From the NCBI GenBank assembly GCA_014381825.1, contig JACNKX010000191.1, forward strand, positions 1 to 64,000: a stretch of DNA of 64,000 bases. Direction: 5' to 3'. Position numbers and translations under genes: made by a program. Each line of letters starts with the position of its first letter. The first letter of the stretch is position 1. The notes beneath the pieces were generated by a model. It saw nothing but the letters and a program-made list of their open reading frames with translations, made no database searches and was not told the DNA's origin. Of this stretch, positions 61,910 through 64,000 are shown piece after piece. Source of the stretch: Planctomycetota bacterium. Its GTDB lineage: Bacteria; Planctomycetota; Planctomycetia; Pirellulales; Pirellulaceae.

Positions 61910-62410
61910 GTGCAAAACAAAATCTGTTCTCTACTCACCGTCTTGTTGTTGGCAACCGCCTATGTCCCAACCGCACGTGGTAACTTTTTTGAAATGATCA
62001 CAGAGCGCACGGAAACTCAACGTTCCGGAACGAAAGCTGATCCCACAATAACGGAGACATGGGAAGACCTTGCCTCCAATGGCATCGGTACTTCACATCT
62101 GATCTATGAAAGCACCTACTACGGGCGCGCAAATTGGGGAGACACTCGTGACTTCTATGGAGAAGGTAAAGTTTGGTATGAATCGCAGGACGAAGATAAG
62201 ATCAAAGAGTGGCAATGGACCAACGGATTTCAAAGCGGTAGTGAGAAAGTACTTACAACTTTTAGCGGTTACTACTTGTACTACAAGAGCGTCGATAAGT
62301 CCAACCTCTTTGGTCTAGTCGACACGGACGAAAAAATTCAAGATCTTTGGTACATGAACGCGACAGAAGCATCGTTTTTAGTCCCGTGGTTGATGCGACT
62401 CTGGAGGTAA
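61910..62410 (+). CDS. Secreted hypothetical protein, N-terminal fragment of a frameshifted gene
   Basis: This is the first part of an unrecognised exported protein. The GTG at 61910 has GGAGG 5 nt upstream and starts a signal peptide (MQNKICSLLTVLLLATAYVPTARG). The mature part is rich in aromatic and acidic residues (HLIYESTYYGRANWGDTRDFYGEGKVWYESQDEDKIKEW; SGYYLYYKSVDKSNLFGLVDTDEKIQD). The last stretch (about 62340-62410, YMNATEASFLVPWLMRLWR) looks out of character and probably results from a frameshift at the A6 run 62331-62336; the next frame continues naturally in the C-terminal fragment. No function can be given. Confidence 0.6.
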   Translation: MQNKICSLLTVLLLATAYVPTARGNFFEMITERTETQRSGTKADPTITETWEDLASNGIGTSHLIYESTYYGRANWGDTRDFYGEGKVWYESQDEDKIKEWQWTNGFQSGSEKVLTTFSGYYLYYKSVDKSNLFGLVDTDEKIQDLWYMNATEASFLVPWLMRLWR

Positions 62411-62760
62411 TAGGCTCGCTCACCAAAAACAAGCATACGTGGAACGAACGTATCGAGTACGAGATACTTGAAAGCGAGGTGATGACTGACCACGCGCCCA
62501 ATCCAGTGCCAGGCCTAGATAAACTGAAAGATGGATACAAAATTGAACGGTCGGAAACGGTTACTCCACCGATCGTATTGAACGTAACGAAGACAGACTG
62601 GTGGGTCGAGTTAGTCGGCGGGATTTGGACGCAACAGGAGCAGGTCACAAATAGTGTTGAAGATGGCCCGTGGGCTGGGGATGCTGGCATCGATATGGAT
62701 CCCGGCATGGGTGTGGATCCAGACCCTGCGGACTGCCCCTTTAATGATCTATGCATGTAG
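62347..62760 (+). CDS. Hypothetical protein, C-terminal fragment of the frameshifted gene
   Basis: The frame overlaps the end of the previous one and is open from about 62299. It has no convincing start or ribosome site of its own (the first candidate is a TTG at 62347), so it is best read as the continuation of the gene at 61910. It contains DRSIVFSPVVDATLEVIGSLTKNKHTWNERIEYEI and an acidic, glycine-rich end (DAGIDMDPGMGVDPDPADCPF). No family is recognised. A joined reading of both parts would give an exported protein of about 283 residues. Confidence 0.55.
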   Translation: MVHERDRSIVFSPVVDATLEVIGSLTKNKHTWNERIEYEILESEVMTDHAPNPVPGLDKLKDGYKIERSETVTPPIVLNVTKTDWWVELVGGIWTQQEQVTNSVEDGPWAGDAGIDMDPGMGVDPDPADCPFNDLCM

Positions 62761-62824
62761 TGGGACCTAGATCGATCGGTGGCGGATCAGCGCCCCTAAA
62801 TATGTATCTCGCGAGGCAAATACT

Positions 62825-63991
62825 ATGATCTCGTTTCACAAAGCACCGACAATCGCCACGCTCATGGCTCTCACCGTGGTTATCAATCCGCAACATGGTG
62901 TGGGTGCCGAGCCGTTGACGTCGCTGCCTGACGGTTTCCTCGGCATCCGCCCTTTGGAGGCAGTAATTCGCTATGAGCAAATTCGGAAGGAGATCAAATT
63001 CACGGACATTCAGCTGGTCGAAGCCAGAAATCTTCTCAACGAATATAAGGCAATGCGACAGAGTACGATTCGAGAAGCAAGACGTTATTCGAACGAGGAG
63101 GCAAACGTGTTTTTGAATGCCGAACTTCCTAAACATAAAACTCCTATTCGGGTGCGGTTTGATGAAGTTTTGCGTCCTGAACAAAGTGCCCGGCTTCAAC
63201 AAATTGTGTTGCAACAGTCGATTCGCTACGTCGGCGTTCTGGTTTTACAATCGGATACGTTCGCAGAACTTCTTGGGTTAAATGACGAACAGCACGTGGC
63301 GTGGAAGGTCGTCCTCCAGCGGGAGCATAAGCGGTTGAACGAGGCGGGGGAAATCCGTGTTGCCAACCGCGCGGAGGTAATTGATGCGATTCTAACCGAT
63401 TTGCAACAGGCCAAATTTGATAACATTTATGGCGAGCGATATCGCGCCGGGTCGTTACCGGCACCTAACGAGGACAAAGGACTCTTGGGGCGTATCCCGT
63501 GGAGTGCGAATGTAAACTTATTGCGGTTTGCAAACGTCAGAAAGGAACTAGAGGTAATTGAAGAACAACACAAGCAACTTCAGGAGTTACTCACAACTTT
63601 TGCAGACAACTACGAGGCTGCTCAAAGAGACGACCTGAAAGGGCTGGAACTTAAGAACTTAGTAGCGTTGCTTGTCGAGCGAGAACAATCACAACTACCG
63701 AAGATTCTTTTGCCACACCAACTGAAGCGTCTGAATCAATTGGTTTTTCAAGCAGCCGTGTATCGGTACCGTCGGGATCCACTGCGTAGCCCGATCGTTG
63801 CCGAAGCTTTGGCCCTGACCAAACGCCAGCAGAAGGAATTATCTCAGAAGCTAGATGAATATGACGCCGAGTCGAAATTGAAGCGGGACGAACGCTGGAA
63901 AAACGCACTGGAAGCATGTATCAACGCTCTACTTCCCGAGCAACAAGCGAGATACTACCGGCTGATTGGGAAGCCATTTGAGACGACTTGA
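62825..63991 (+). CDS. Secreted helical protein with two LTxxQ-like halves
   Basis: A 388-residue exported protein (signal peptide about 1-28, ending near HGVGA). The rest is almost all helical. It consists of two similar halves: ITYEQIRKEIKF-type helices (AVIRYEQIRKEIKFTDIQL against VNLLRFANVRKELEVIEEQ), each followed by an LxPEQxxRL motif (VLRPEQSARLQQIVLQQ against LLPHQLKRLNQLVFQ) and a leucine-rich LxLxxxQ segment (LLGLNDEQHVAW against ALALTKRQQKEL). A third copy of the short motif (LLPEQQARYYRLIG) closes the protein. This pattern recalls Spy/CpxP-type LTxxQ proteins, which bind unfolded proteins or metals in the periplasm. The function is not known. Confidence 0.8.
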   Translation: MISFHKAPTIATLMALTVVINPQHGVGAEPLTSLPDGFLGIRPLEAVIRYEQIRKEIKFTDIQLVEARNLLNEYKAMRQSTIREARRYSNEEANVFLNAELPKHKTPIRVRFDEVLRPEQSARLQQIVLQQSIRYVGVLVLQSDTFAELLGLNDEQHVAWKVVLQREHKRLNEAGEIRVANRAEVIDAILTDLQQAKFDNIYGERYRAGSLPAPNEDKGLLGRIPWSANVNLLRFANVRKELEVIEEQHKQLQELLTTFADNYEAAQRDDLKGLELKNLVALLVEREQSQLPKILLPHQLKRLNQLVFQAAVYRYRRDPLRSPIVAEALALTKRQQKELSQKLDEYDAESKLKRDERWKNALEACINALLPEQQARYYRLIGKPFETT

Positions 63992-64000
63992 GACGCAAAG

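Noticed and set aside
62330-62338. Canonical -1 ribosomal slippery heptamer at the A6 run
   Set aside because: In the zero frame the codons are GAA AAA ATT, which does not fit X XXY YYZ, and I see no obvious downstream stem or pseudoknot. Slippage on the A run remains possible but not by the standard signal.

Overview
The window is chromosomal DNA from a planctomycete, most likely of the Pirellulaceae type. The main reason is the protein families. There are three sets of DUF1549/DUF1553 and DUF1501 proteins, planctomycete-type cytochrome c domains (one fused to WD40 repeats), a PVC-type CxxCH heme protein, a sulfatase, a secreted FGE-like protein, a ceramidase-like protein, a secreted Gfo/Idh/MocA oxidoreductase and an ECF sigma factor paired with a membrane LolA-like protein. 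Genus-level assignment is not possible from sequence reading alone. I saw no tRNA, rRNA, CRISPR array, transposase or phage gene.

Layout. 1-4220 (+): a 5'-truncated DUF1549/LamG/DUF1553 protein and its DUF1501 partner. 4307-15570 (-): an unrecognised protein, then, read in the direction of transcription, a six-gene cluster: small beta protein, two tandem DUF1501 paralogues, PPC-type protein with a coiled coil, Ig-like/DUF1549/DUF1553 protein, and cytochrome-WD40 protein. Three pairs of 27-nt inverted hairpin repeats (REP/BIME-like) separate the first four of these genes. 15799-23333: M14 carboxypeptidase, LolA-like/ECF sigma pair, spermidine synthase-like protein, DUF2314-ankyrin protein, RluA-type pseudouridine synthase, and an autoregulated-looking PadR/HAAS pair. 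23464-37346: PVC heme protein, sulfatase, ceramidase-like protein, ligA, DUF547 protein, FGE-like protein, oxidoreductase, CaCA antiporter, double-HMA protein. 37612-41084 (+): a third DUF1549/DUF1553-DUF1501 pair.

41314-56975 (+) is the most unusual part. Eight co-directional genes encode a secreted TPR protein, a 2577-residue secreted TPR protein with beta-sandwich, discoidin-like, PA14-like and CBM-like parts, a MotA/TolQ/ExbB channel subunit, two ExbD/TolR subunits, a one-helix membrane protein, a membrane-anchored DUF4159 protein and another secreted TPR protein. I read this as a proton-driven envelope machine, related in principle to Tol-Pal, Ton or Agl-Glt systems, but carrying a giant outer component instead of TolA/TolB/Pal.

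57180-61658 (+) is core translation: rpsB-tsf-pyrH-frr, then rplM-rpsI, with clear intrinsic terminators after tsf and rpsI. The window ends with a secreted hypothetical gene interrupted by a frameshift at an A6 run, and a secreted protein made of two similar LTxxQ-like halves.

Many transcription units end in long hairpins that overlap stop codons (4212-4256, 13748-13774, 15245-15268, 27853-27952), which appears to be a habit of this genome. Functional statements are family-level inferences from reading protein and DNA sequence; no database search was possible.
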